Source: Microbacterium sp. Yaish 1
GTDB taxonomy: Bacteria; Actinomycetota; Actinomycetes; Actinomycetales; Microbacteriaceae
Length of the DNA: 64,000 bases
NCBI RefSeq assembly: GCF_002245215.1
Contig: NZ_NPMR01000002.1
Location: 124,001-188,000, forward strand
Direction: 5' to 3'
Position numbers and translations under genes: made by a program. Shown here piece by piece: positions 55,404 to 64,000 of the stretch. Positions within the stretch are counted from its first letter, which is position 1. Each line of letters begins with the position of its first letter. The notes below the pieces were generated by a model, which was not told the origin of the DNA, did not search any database, and saw only the letters and a list, made by a program, of their open reading frames with translations.

Positions 55404-56924
55404 GTGCTGAAATTCATCATCCGCCGTCTGGCGGCAGCGGTGGGCATCATGCTCGCCGCATCCCTCTTGATGTACGTCCTGACGATCAACTCCGGCGACC
55501 CGCTCGCCGACCTGCGAGAGAGCAACGCGGACAACCGCGAGCAGTTGATCGCTCGGCGTATCGAATACATGAACCTCGACCAGCCCTGGTTCCAGCGCTA
55601 CCTCACCTGGCTCCTGGGTGCGAGCAAGTGCTTCATCGGGCAGTGCGACCTCGGACTCACCCGACAGGGCGTCGAGGTCTCCACGCTCGTGGGACAGGCA
55701 GCGGCCTCGACGCTGAGGCTCGTCCTGCTCGCCACGATCCTGGCGCTGATCATCGGTGTCGCGATCGGCATCATCACCGCCATCCGGCAGTACTCGGGCC
55801 TGGACTACGCCGTGACGTTCCTCACCTTCCTCTTCTTCTCGCTGCCCGTCTTCTGGGCTGCGGTGCTCTTCAAGGAGTACCTCGCGATCGGGTACAACGA
55901 CTGGATCCGCGATCCGGAGCTGACGCCGATACAGATCATCCTGATCGCCGTCGTCATCGGGTTCGTCGTGCAGGTGCTCGGCGGCGGCTCGCTGAAGCGG
56001 CGGGCGATCACCTTCGCCGTCACCGCCGCGGTCCTGGGGGCAGCGCTGCCCCTCATGCTGGCGACCAACGCGTTCCGCGAGCCGCGCCTCACCATCATCG
56101 GCGTGGCCGTGCTCACTGTCCTGCTCGCACTCAGCGCGACGGTGGCGTCGGTGGGGCTGCACAACAGGCGGGTGCTCGTCATCGGTCTGGCGAGCGCGGG
56201 ACTCGTCGTCGTCATGCACCTGGCGCTGACGAACGTGTTCATCTACTACATGAACTGGGGCGTCCTCGCCGGCGGTGCGCTGCTGGCGATGATCGTGCCG
56301 TTCCTCATCGGGCGGTTCTTCGGCGGGCGCTTCCGGGGGCCGGCTACGGTCGTCGCATTCGTCACGATCTTCGGCGGTGCCCTCCTGACGGTCGTGGACT
56401 CGCTCTTCCGCGTGTGGCCGTCGTTCCTGCAGCGCAAGCCGCGCCCCATCTCGACGATCGGCGCGCAGACGCCGAACTTCGACGGGACGTTCTGGCAGAC
56501 CTTCCTCGACATCGGCACGCAGATGCTGCTGCCGACCCTGCTGCTGACCGTCATCTCGTTGGCGTCGTACAGCCGCTACACGCGGACATCGATGCTCGAG
56601 GTGGGCAACCAGGACTTCATCCGCACGGCGCGGGCGAAGGGCGTTCCCGAGCGGCTGGTCATCTTCCGCCACGCGTTCCGCAACGCCCTCATCCCGATCG
56701 CGACCATCGCGGCGTTCGACTTCGCCGGACTCATCGGCGGTGCCGTGGTCACGGAGCAGGTCTTCGGATGGAAGGGCATGGGCGACCTGTTCGCGACAGG
56801 GCTGCGCGAAGTCGACCCGAATCCCGTGATGGCCTTCTTCCTCGTGACCGGCCTCGCCGCGATCGTCTTCAACATGCTGGCGGACATCTTCTACGCCGTC
56901 ATCGACCCGAGGATCCGAGTATGA
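55404..56924 (+). CDS. ABC transporter permease (DppB-like, enlarged), second operon
   Basis: A 506-residue permease, about 200 residues longer than the usual 310. The ends match DppB: IIRRLAAAVGIMLAASLLMYVL at the start, and the EAA loop FIRTARAKGVPERLVIFRHAFRNALIPI near residue 405. Between about residues 185 and 345 is an insert with several extra membrane helices. A similar long form is, as far as I know, common in actinobacteria. It starts with GTG at 55404 after AAGGGA. Confidence 0.9.
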   Translation: MLKFIIRRLAAAVGIMLAASLLMYVLTINSGDPLADLRESNADNREQLIARRIEYMNLDQPWFQRYLTWLLGASKCFIGQCDLGLTRQGVEVSTLVGQAAASTLRLVLLATILALIIGVAIGIITAIRQYSGLDYAVTFLTFLFFSLPVFWAAVLFKEYLAIGYNDWIRDPELTPIQIILIAVVIGFVVQVLGGGSLKRRAITFAVTAAVLGAALPLMLATNAFREPRLTIIGVAVLTVLLALSATVASVGLHNRRVLVIGLASAGLVVVMHLALTNVFIYYMNWGVLAGGALLAMIVPFLIGRFFGGRFRGPATVVAFVTIFGGALLTVVDSLFRVWPSFLQRKPRPISTIGAQTPNFDGTFWQTFLDIGTQMLLPTLLLTVISLASYSRYTRTSMLEVGNQDFIRTARAKGVPERLVIFRHAFRNALIPIATIAAFDFAGLIGGAVVTEQVFGWKGMGDLFATGLREVDPNPVMAFFLVTGLAAIVFNMLADIFYAVIDPRIRV

Positions 56925-57964
56925 CGAACCCGAACGACAACGTGCCGACCACGACGTCGGTCCTCTCGGTCGCGGAGGCCGAGGACGCTGCGCTCGCGAA
57001 GAGCACCGCCGCACCCCGCTCACAGGCCCGCATCGTGTGGGGGCGCTTCCTGCGGCACCGCGCGGCGACGATCTCCGCGGTGATCCTGATCTTCCTGACG
57101 CTCTTGAGCTTCACCTCGGTGGGCTTCTTCGGCATCCCGGGATGGTGGCCCCACGACTACCGCGCCGCGGGCGACGTCGTCAACGGGGGCGCCCCGACGC
57201 TGAGCCTGATTCCCGAGTGGCTCGGCGGCGACGGCATCCGGATCGGCGAGCATCCGTTCGGCCAGGAGAACACCGGCAAGGACTTCTTCGCGCTGACGAT
57301 GATGGGTACGCAGCGGTCGATCCTGCTCGGTCTCGTACTCGGCATCTCGTCCACCGTCATCGGAAGCGTCATCGGCGCGGTCGCGGGCTACTACCGCGGC
57401 TGGGTCGACTCGGTCCTGATGCGCATCACCGATCTGTTCATCGTGATCCCGCTGCTCGCCCTCGCGGCCGTCGTGGGTCAGATCGCGGGGAACATCGGCA
57501 AGAACCCGATCGTGCTGGCGTTCATGCTCTCGTTGCTGACGTGGACGGGACTCGCCCGCCTCGTGCGCGGCGAAGTGCTGTCGCTGCGCGAGCGCGACTT
57601 CGTCCTCGCGGCTCGTGCCTCGGGTGCCGGGGGAGCACGCATCATCTTCCGCCACCTCATGCCGAACGTCGTGGGCGTCATCGCGGTCAACGCGACGTTC
57701 GCCATTGCGGGCGCCATCCTGCTCGAGAGCTCGCTGTCGTACCTCGGATTCGGCGTCGTCCCCCCGGAGACCTCGTTGGGCCTCCTGATCAGTCAGTACC
57801 AGGGCAGCTTCACCAGCAGACCGTGGCTGTTCTGGTGGCCGGGCATGATGATCCTCGCGATCGCCCTGTCCATCAACTTCCTGGGCGACGGCATCCGCGA
57901 CGCGTACGACCCGCGCCAGTCGCGCAGCGTGCGTCGCGAGATCAAGAGGAGGAACCGCGCATGA
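56921..57964 (+). CDS. ABC transporter permease (DppC-like), second operon
   Basis: A 347-residue permease with a Thr/Ala-rich N-terminus, first helix about residues 48-68, then an extracytoplasmic loop of about 60 residues (IPGWWPHDYRAAGD ... GEHPFGQENTGKDFFA). The EAA loop is DFVLAARASGAGGARIIFRHLMPNVVG. It overlaps both neighbours by four bases. It pairs with the preceding permease. Confidence 0.92.
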   Translation: MTNPNDNVPTTTSVLSVAEAEDAALAKSTAAPRSQARIVWGRFLRHRAATISAVILIFLTLLSFTSVGFFGIPGWWPHDYRAAGDVVNGGAPTLSLIPEWLGGDGIRIGEHPFGQENTGKDFFALTMMGTQRSILLGLVLGISSTVIGSVIGAVAGYYRGWVDSVLMRITDLFIVIPLLALAAVVGQIAGNIGKNPIVLAFMLSLLTWTGLARLVRGEVLSLRERDFVLAARASGAGGARIIFRHLMPNVVGVIAVNATFAIAGAILLESSLSYLGFGVVPPETSLGLLISQYQGSFTSRPWLFWWPGMMILAIALSINFLGDGIRDAYDPRQSRSVRREIKRRNRA

Positions 57965-59616
57965 GCGTCACCGCCACGCGTACCGCACTGAAATTCACCG
58001 ACCTTTCGGTCACGTTCCTCACCGGCTCGGGCGACGTCGACGCTGTCAAGCGCATCTCGCTCGAGGTGCGCCCCGGCGAGGTCGTGGCTGTGGTCGGCGA
58101 GTCGGGTTCCGGCAAGTCGGTGACCTCGCTGGCCGCGATGGGTCTCCTGGCCGAGAACGCCATCACCCGGGGATCCATCACGGTCGGCGAGACCGAGGTG
58201 ATCGGGCTTCCGAACGAGCGGATGCGCAAGCTCCGCGCCAGCGAGATCGCGATGATCTTCCAGGAGCCGATGACGGCGCTGAACCCGGTGCTGACGATCG
58301 AGCGTCAGCTCACCGAGATCTTCGAGCTCCACGACGTCGCGTACGGCGAGGACGCGCGTGACCGGTCCATCGGCCTGTTGCGTGACGTGGGCATCCCCGA
58401 GCCGGAGCGACGCATCAAGCAGTACCCGCACCAGTTCTCGGGAGGCCAGCGTCAGCGCATCGTCATTGCGATGGCGATCGCTCTCGATCCGAAGGTCATC
58501 ATCGCGGACGAGCCGACCACCGCTCTCGACGTCACGGTCCAGGCCGAGATCCTCGATCTGCTGCGGCGTCTGAAGGACCACCGCGATGCGGGCATCCTGC
58601 TGATCACGCACAACATGGGCGTCGTCGCCGACATCGCCGACCGCGTCGCGGTGATGTACCGCGGTGACCTGGTCGAGGTCGGCGACGTGGAGGACGTCCT
58701 CACCCGGCCCCAGCATCCCTACACGAAGAAGCTCCTCGCCGCCGTTCCCCGCCTCGACCCCGAGCTCACCACTCGAGCCGCAGGCGGCGCCACGCGCGAC
58801 GTGGTGCTGGAGGCGAAGGGACTCGTCCTCGAGTACGCCGGGCGCGGCAAGACCTTCCGCGCTGTCGAGGACGTCTCGTTCGACCTCGCCGCCGGCGAAG
58901 TCCTCGGTATCGTCGGCGAGTCCGGCTCGGGCAAGTCAACGATCGCGCGCGCCGTGCTCGGGCTGATGCCGGTCGCGGACGGGACGCTGAGTCTCGGCGG
59001 ACGGGACCTCGCGAAGCTGCGCGGGCGCAAGGCGAAGAACGTGCGGCGCGACATCGGCGTCGTCTTCCAGGACCCTGCGGCATCCCTCGACCCGCGGTTC
59101 CCGATCGGCGACTGCATCATCGAGCCGATGGCCATTCACCGTGTCGGCACCAAGGCGGAGCGGCTCGACCGCGCCCGCGAGCTGCTCGACGCCGTGCGGC
59201 TGCCGCGCGACGTGCTCGAGCGGTACCCGCACGAGCTGTCGGGTGGTCAGCGTCAGCGCGTCTCGATCGCGCGGGCGCTCACGCTGCGGCCGAAGCTCTT
59301 CGTCGCCGACGAGCCGACGTCGGCGCTCGACGTGTCGGTCCAGGCCGCCGTGCTCGACATGCTGAAGGAGCTGCAGGAGACGTACTCGTTCGCCTGCATC
59401 CTCGTCAGTCATGACCTCGCCGTCGTCGACCAGCTGTCGGACCAGATCCTCGTGCTCAAGTCGGGGCGAACGGTCGAGCAGGGGTCGACGTCGCGCGTCC
59501 TGCTGCAGCCCCGCGAGGCCTACACCCGGGAACTTCTGGCCGCCTCCCCGGTCCCGGATCCGATCGAGCAGCGCCGCCGCCGCGAGGAACGCCGGGCCGC
59601 TCTCGACGCATCCTGA
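57961..59616 (+). CDS. Fused double ATPase of the second peptide ABC transporter
   Basis: A 551-residue double ATPase. Half 1: Walker A GESGSGKSVTSLA (about residue 47) and signature FSGGQRQRIVIA. Half 2: Walker A GESGSGKSTIARA (about 319) and signature LSGGQRQRVSIA. Walker B segments DEPTTALDV and DEPTSALDV are intact. It completes the second transporter. Confidence 0.93.
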   Translation: MSVTATRTALKFTDLSVTFLTGSGDVDAVKRISLEVRPGEVVAVVGESGSGKSVTSLAAMGLLAENAITRGSITVGETEVIGLPNERMRKLRASEIAMIFQEPMTALNPVLTIERQLTEIFELHDVAYGEDARDRSIGLLRDVGIPEPERRIKQYPHQFSGGQRQRIVIAMAIALDPKVIIADEPTTALDVTVQAEILDLLRRLKDHRDAGILLITHNMGVVADIADRVAVMYRGDLVEVGDVEDVLTRPQHPYTKKLLAAVPRLDPELTTRAAGGATRDVVLEAKGLVLEYAGRGKTFRAVEDVSFDLAAGEVLGIVGESGSGKSTIARAVLGLMPVADGTLSLGGRDLAKLRGRKAKNVRRDIGVVFQDPAASLDPRFPIGDCIIEPMAIHRVGTKAERLDRARELLDAVRLPRDVLERYPHELSGGQRQRVSIARALTLRPKLFVADEPTSALDVSVQAAVLDMLKELQETYSFACILVSHDLAVVDQLSDQILVLKSGRTVEQGSTSRVLLQPREAYTRELLAASPVPDPIEQRRRREERRAALDAS

Positions 59617-59636
59617 GGCTCGGACTCCGACCTCCT

Positions 59637-59670
59637 CGCAGGCGCCCCGCGAACTCGCAGGGCGCCTGCG
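59637..59670 (+). terminator. Terminator after the second peptide operon
   Basis: A 10-bp stem (59637-59646 with 59661-59670) directly follows the ATPase gene and runs straight into a TAAACT box (59672-59677) likely to be the typA promoter. Confidence 0.6.
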
Positions 59671-59671
59671 T

Positions 59672-59677
59672 TAAACT
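59672..59677 (+). promoter_or_regulatory. -10 box of typA
   Basis: TAAACT, 48 bases before the typA ATG, giving a short leader with a weak GAGGAC ribosome binding site. Confidence 0.4.
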
Positions 59678-59725
59678 GTCCCGTCGGCATCCCGACGTTT
59701 TCCCTTCATCCTGAGGACCCCCTTC

Positions 59726-61639
<1,914 letters not shown>

Positions 61640-61659
61640 TCCGGCTTCCCGAAGCCTGC

Positions 61660-61701
61660 CCACGACCCCGGAGCGCCGATCCTCGGCCTCCGGGGTCGTG
61701 G
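61660..61701 (+). terminator. Terminator of typA
   Basis: A perfect 14-bp stem (61660-61673 with 61688-61701) just after the stop codon; the loop contains a further GCC/GGC pairing. Confidence 0.75.
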
Positions 61702-61936
61702 CGTCTGGAGCCTTCGGAGCGAGTTTCGCCGGTCTAGCCGAAACCCTGCGAGCGCGTTCTCCGTGGCTGCCAGGAGGACTGTGACTTCCAGTTCGCCGAC
61801 GCGTGTTTCGGTCGGGATGACATCTGATAGCGCGCTTCTCGCTTCATGGCCCGGCGTCCGCTCACCGGTTAGTGCGCTTCATATCACTGTCGGCAACCGT
61901 TCGCTAGAGGTGCCGAACCCGATAGCAACATGCCTA

Positions 61937-61965
61937 TTGCACTCGCGTGCGAAGTCGGATAGACA
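61937..61965 (+). promoter_or_regulatory. Near-consensus promoter of the secreted protein gene, leaderless
   Basis: TTGCAC at 61937-61942 and TAGACA at 61960-61965 are separated by exactly 17 bases. The -10 box ends six bases before the ATG at 61972, so the mRNA should be leaderless. Confidence 0.65.
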
Positions 61966-61971
61966 GGTTTC

Positions 61972-62328
61972 ATGAGAAAATGGATGAAGCGCAAATCTGC
62001 AGCCACTCTCACGATCGCCCTCCTCGCCGCAGGTATCGTTTCCGGAGGAGCGATCTCAGCGTCCGCTGAGAATCGCTGGCCGCCGGTGACGCGTGGGTGC
62101 GGGAACCAGGCTGTCGAGCTCTACTGGAATAGCACTGGCACTGTCGACTTGTACTCGTGGAAGAGCAATCAGGTCGGCTTCGAGGGGTTCCCTACGAATC
62201 TGCGCGGTTCGTGGAGCACCTCGGGTAACCATAGCTACAACTTCGGGCCCGGAACGCACACCTTCGGATTTGGTCAGACTTCGGGAACGATCAATTCGTG
62301 GGGTGTTCGATGCGTGAATCACTGGTGA
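61972..62328 (+). CDS. Small secreted protein, unknown
   Basis: A 118-residue protein with a clear signal peptide: MRKWMKRK, a hydrophobic core (ATLTIALLAAGIVSGGA) and a likely cut after SASA near residue 32. The mature part is about 85 residues, rich in Trp, Tyr, Gly, Ser and Asn, probably all beta, with two cysteines (RGCGNQ and VRCVNHW) that could form a disulfide. I recognise no family. A resemblance to small secreted bacteriocins was considered, but no immunity or export gene lies beside it. Codon use is less GC-rich than its neighbours, a sign of possible transfer. Confidence 0.7.
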   Translation: MRKWMKRKSAATLTIALLAAGIVSGGAISASAENRWPPVTRGCGNQAVELYWNSTGTVDLYSWKSNQVGFEGFPTNLRGSWSTSGNHSYNFGPGTHTFGFGQTSGTINSWGVRCVNHW

Positions 62329-62373
62329 TACGAAGGGGTATTCGTTAAAGCCGGATATGTGATATTTGGCGAC

Positions 62374-62420
62374 GCTAAGGGTCTCATTGCAAGATGCCAA
62401 TGAGGCCCTTAGCCGTTTTT
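62374..62420 (+). terminator. Canonical intrinsic terminator
   Basis: A 16-bp stem with one G-U pair (62374-62389 with 62398-62413) and an 8-base loop is followed by five T residues (62416-62420). It is the most classical terminator in the window. Confidence 0.9.
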
Positions 62421-62501
62421 CGCACCAGAGGCGTCATGCCTTACTCAAGGGCGGCATCCGGGGTCGTGGCTTTCATGTCGATCGCCGTCGCGGCCGGTGG
62501 A

Positions 62502-62507
62502 TAGCAT
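62502..62507 (+). promoter_or_regulatory. -10 box of azlC, leaderless
   Basis: TAGCAT, seven bases before the ATG at 62515; GTG codons at 62509 and 62512 lie nearer but fit the spacing less well. Confidence 0.45.
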
Positions 62508-62514
62508 CGTGGTG

Positions 62515-63240
62515 ATGGAGCAGGATGCCGCGACGCGGCGCGCGTGGCGCGATGGGATCGGCGTGGCGGTCGCGACGAGTGCCTACGGCGTGTCGTTCGG
62601 TGCGCTCGGGGTCGCCGCGGGCCTCGACATCTGGCAGACCTGCGTGCTCAGCCTCGTGATGTTCACGGGAGGTTCGCAGTTCGCCTTCGTCGGCGTGATC
62701 GCGACCGGAGGGTGGTCGGCCCTTCCCGCCGCCATCGCCTCCGCGGCGCTGCTCGGCGTGCGCAACGTCGCGTACGGCCTGCGGATGGCCCCGGTCGTCG
62801 CCGGGAGCATCGCGCGGCGATTGACCGCGATCCCGTTCACGATCGACGAGTCGACGGCTGTCGCACTGGCGCAGTCGAGCGCTCGCGCACGCCGCATCGG
62901 CTTCTGGGTGACGGGTGTGGGCATCTACCTCGGGTGGAACCTCTTCACGCTCCTCGGTGCACTGCTCGGCGACGTCCTCGGCGATCCGCGCACCTACGGG
63001 CTGGATGCCGCCGCCGCGGCGGCGTTCCTCGCGCTGCTGTGGCCTCGGCTGCGCCGGCTCGAGGCGGTGGCCGTGGGGGTCGCCGCGGGCGTCGTGGCCG
63101 GCGTGGCGACACCGCTCACGATGCCCGGGATCCCCGTGCTCATCGCCGGGGCCGTGGCGATCGTGGTCGCCGCGGCGATGCCCGGTCGACGCCTGTCGCG
63201 GGTCGACGACGAGACGACGACGGCGGGGGAGAAGCCGTGA
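62515..63240 (+). CDS. azlC: AzlC family branched-chain amino acid exporter, large subunit
   Basis: A 241-residue membrane protein with about seven helices. Family signatures: AYGVSFGALGVAAGL near the start and MFTGGSQFAFVGVIATGG, then LLGVRNVAYGLRMAP and FTIDESTAVAL. AzlC and AzlD together form the two-part LIV-E (BrnFE-like) exporter of branched-chain amino acids and methionine. The azlD gene overlaps by four bases. Confidence 0.9.
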   Translation: MEQDAATRRAWRDGIGVAVATSAYGVSFGALGVAAGLDIWQTCVLSLVMFTGGSQFAFVGVIATGGWSALPAAIASAALLGVRNVAYGLRMAPVVAGSIARRLTAIPFTIDESTAVALAQSSARARRIGFWVTGVGIYLGWNLFTLLGALLGDVLGDPRTYGLDAAAAAAFLALLWPRLRRLEAVAVGVAAGVVAGVATPLTMPGIPVLIAGAVAIVVAAAMPGRRLSRVDDETTTAGEKP

Positions 63241-63551
63241 CCCCGTGGACCGGCATCCTCGTCGCGTCGATCATCTGCGTGGCGCTGAAGGCGCTCGGCT
63301 ACCTCCTGCCGCCGCGCTGGTTCGACGGGGAGCGAGCGCAGCGCATCATCGACCAGTTGACGATCGCTCTGCTGTCGGCCCTCGTCGTGGTCCAGACCCT
63401 GGGTGCGGGAGCTGCGATCGTCGTGGACGCCCGCGTGCCCGCCGTCGCGGCGGCTGCCGTCCTGCTCGCGCTGCGCGCGCCGTTCCTCGTCGTGGTCGCG
63501 GTGGCCGCCCTGGTGGCGGCGGCGCTTCGGGCGTGGGGCTGGGCCGCCTAG
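63237..63551 (+). CDS. azlD: AzlD family branched-chain amino acid exporter, small subunit
   Basis: A 104-residue protein with four predicted helices, starting VTPWTGILVASIICVALKALGYLLPP and ending in a highly hydrophobic Ala/Val-rich stretch. It matches AzlD in length, topology and its place directly after azlC. The GTG overlaps the azlC stop by four bases. Confidence 0.88.
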   Translation: MTPWTGILVASIICVALKALGYLLPPRWFDGERAQRIIDQLTIALLSALVVVQTLGAGAAIVVDARVPAVAAAAVLLALRAPFLVVVAVAALVAAALRAWGWAA

Positions 63552-63554
63552 ACT
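63549..63554 (+). promoter_or_regulatory. -10 box of the 63561 gene, leaderless
   Basis: TAGACT begins on the last codons of azlD (including its stop) and ends six bases before the GTG at 63561. Confidence 0.5.
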
Positions 63555-63560
63555 GGCCCG

Positions 63561-63962
63561 GTGAATCAGACCTGGTCCCGGGCGGCGGGGTGGCTCGTCG
63601 CGGCGATCGCGGGCGGCGTCTACGGCGTCGCGGGGACCATCACCCAGGCATACGTGTGGGGCGCGGTTCCCGTCGGGCTGATCGTCGCGGTCGCCGGCAT
63701 CACGGCCCTCGTCGCGGGGCTGCGACTGCTCACGAGCGACCGTTGGACGGCGCTGGCCTGCGGGCTCGGAGCCCTCGTAGCGACGGTCGTCTTCTCGGGG
63801 CGAGGACCCGGCGGCTCGGTCGTGGTCCCGGCTCCGCCGGAGGGCCAGCTGAGCACGGGCCTGATCTGGACCTTCGCGGTTCCGATCATGGTGGCCATCG
63901 TCGTGGGCTGGCCATCGTTCGCGGGCGTGCGCACGGCGGCCGCCCCTGATCGCACGAACTAG
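63561..63962 (+). CDS. Small four-helix membrane protein (DUF6113-like)
   Basis: A 133-residue protein with four predicted helices (about 8-28, 33-56, 63-80 and 104-122) and a Pro-rich loop before the last. It resembles the actinobacterial DUF6113 family, of unknown function; the name is from memory. The GTG start is supported by the leaderless -10 box. Confidence 0.65.
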   Translation: MNQTWSRAAGWLVAAIAGGVYGVAGTITQAYVWGAVPVGLIVAVAGITALVAGLRLLTSDRWTALACGLGALVATVVFSGRGPGGSVVVPAPPEGQLSTGLIWTFAVPIMVAIVVGWPSFAGVRTAAAPDRTN

Positions 63963-63965
63963 ACT
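63960..63965 (+). promoter_or_regulatory. -10 box of the ferredoxin gene, leaderless
   Basis: TAGACT, overlapping the stop codon of the preceding gene, six bases before the GTG at 63972. Confidence 0.5.
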
Positions 63966-63971
63966 CGTCGT

Positions 63972-64000
63972 GTGACTTATGTGATCGCCCTCCCGTGCGT
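63972..64000 (+). CDS. fdxA: Ferredoxin (7Fe, FdxA-like), first codons only
   Basis: The last 29 bases read VTYVIALPC plus part of a Val codon. MTYVIALPCVDV is the usual start of actinobacterial 7Fe ferredoxins, whose first Cys belongs to a cluster. The rest is outside the window, so this rests on nine residues and the leaderless promoter. Confidence 0.7.

Larger units (their letters stand above)
61640..61971. other. Intergenic stretch with typA terminator and a promoter
   Basis: Apart from the hairpin at 61660-61701 and the promoter at 61937-61965, I see no gene. A 70-codon frame from 61763 has no ribosome binding site, no recognisable pattern and a composition unlike a protein, so it is not called. 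This stretch is less GC-rich than the chromosome around it. Confidence 0.5.

Noticed and set aside
61763-61975. 70-codon frame between typA and the secreted protein gene
   Set aside because: There is no ribosome site, no pattern of a protein, and it overlaps the mapped-looking promoter of the next gene.
61972-62328. Lactococcin 972-type bacteriocin
   Set aside because: The spacing of Trp/Gly/Tyr motifs does not match and the usual adjacent transporter genes are missing.

Overview
The window is about 64 kb of high-GC, densely packed chromosome. Gene content and local order point to an actinobacterium of the family Microbacteriaceae, most likely Microbacterium or a close relative. Supporting signs are GTG starts, many 1- to 4-base stop/start overlaps, a DUF222/HNH (13E12-type) gene, DUF4307-greA, an xseA-xseB-DUF4245 run, a MarP-type protease, a split NadA/NadB/NadC pathway, and many probable leaderless genes whose TANNNT -10 box lies 6-7 bases before the start codon. 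No rRNA, tRNA, CRISPR array, prophage or complete insertion sequence was seen.

Layout. Positions 1-6279 hold an AI-2E-type permease fragment, ilvA, greA, DUF4307, a PAQR/TrhA protein, isoprenyl diphosphate synthase and PhoH. A long minus-strand run (12268 down to 6319) carries xseA, xseB, DUF4245, a beta carbonic anhydrase, fumC and a two-component system. Then come ispH, fbaA and glpX (gluconeogenesis/isoprenoid), rmuC, a DUF222/HNH gene, a DnaQ-like exonuclease and ychF. A looser, slightly less GC-rich stretch (22.2-23.5 kb) holds unknown membrane proteins, followed by dps, dehydrogenases, Cys-rich proteins, a DJ-1/PfpI protein, a 41-residue CCGGGCC peptide and an MFS exporter.

From 37.1 kb down to 30.6 kb lies an NAD de novo synthesis operon: an NrtR-like NUDIX regulator, nadA, nadB, nadC, a cysteine desulfurase probably supplying NadA's iron-sulfur cluster, and a glycosyltransferase. 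Across the divergent promoter region is a MarP-like membrane serine protease. A tandem glycine riboswitch precedes gcvT-gcvH-gcvP (38.5-43.1 kb).

From 43.2 to 59.6 kb lies a peptide uptake and breakdown locus. A minus-strand operon (M24 peptidase, M20 peptidase, Lrp/AsnC regulator, CPBP protease) diverges from two consecutive, complete oligopeptide ABC transporter operons, separated by one PH-like membrane protein. Both transporter operons carry a strong hairpin between the binding-protein gene and the first permease gene. The window ends with typA/bipA, a small secreted protein flanked by its own promoter and terminator, an AzlC/AzlD amino-acid exporter pair, a small membrane protein and the first codons of a 7Fe ferredoxin.

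Most of this is housekeeping. The most unusual items are the leaderless CCGGGCC peptide, the isolated secreted-protein cassette, the translationally coupled pair of zinc-ribbon-like proteins, the zinc-less MDR protein, and the degenerate NUDIX regulator with a candidate operator over its promoter. No clearly new multi-gene defence or biosynthetic system was found.
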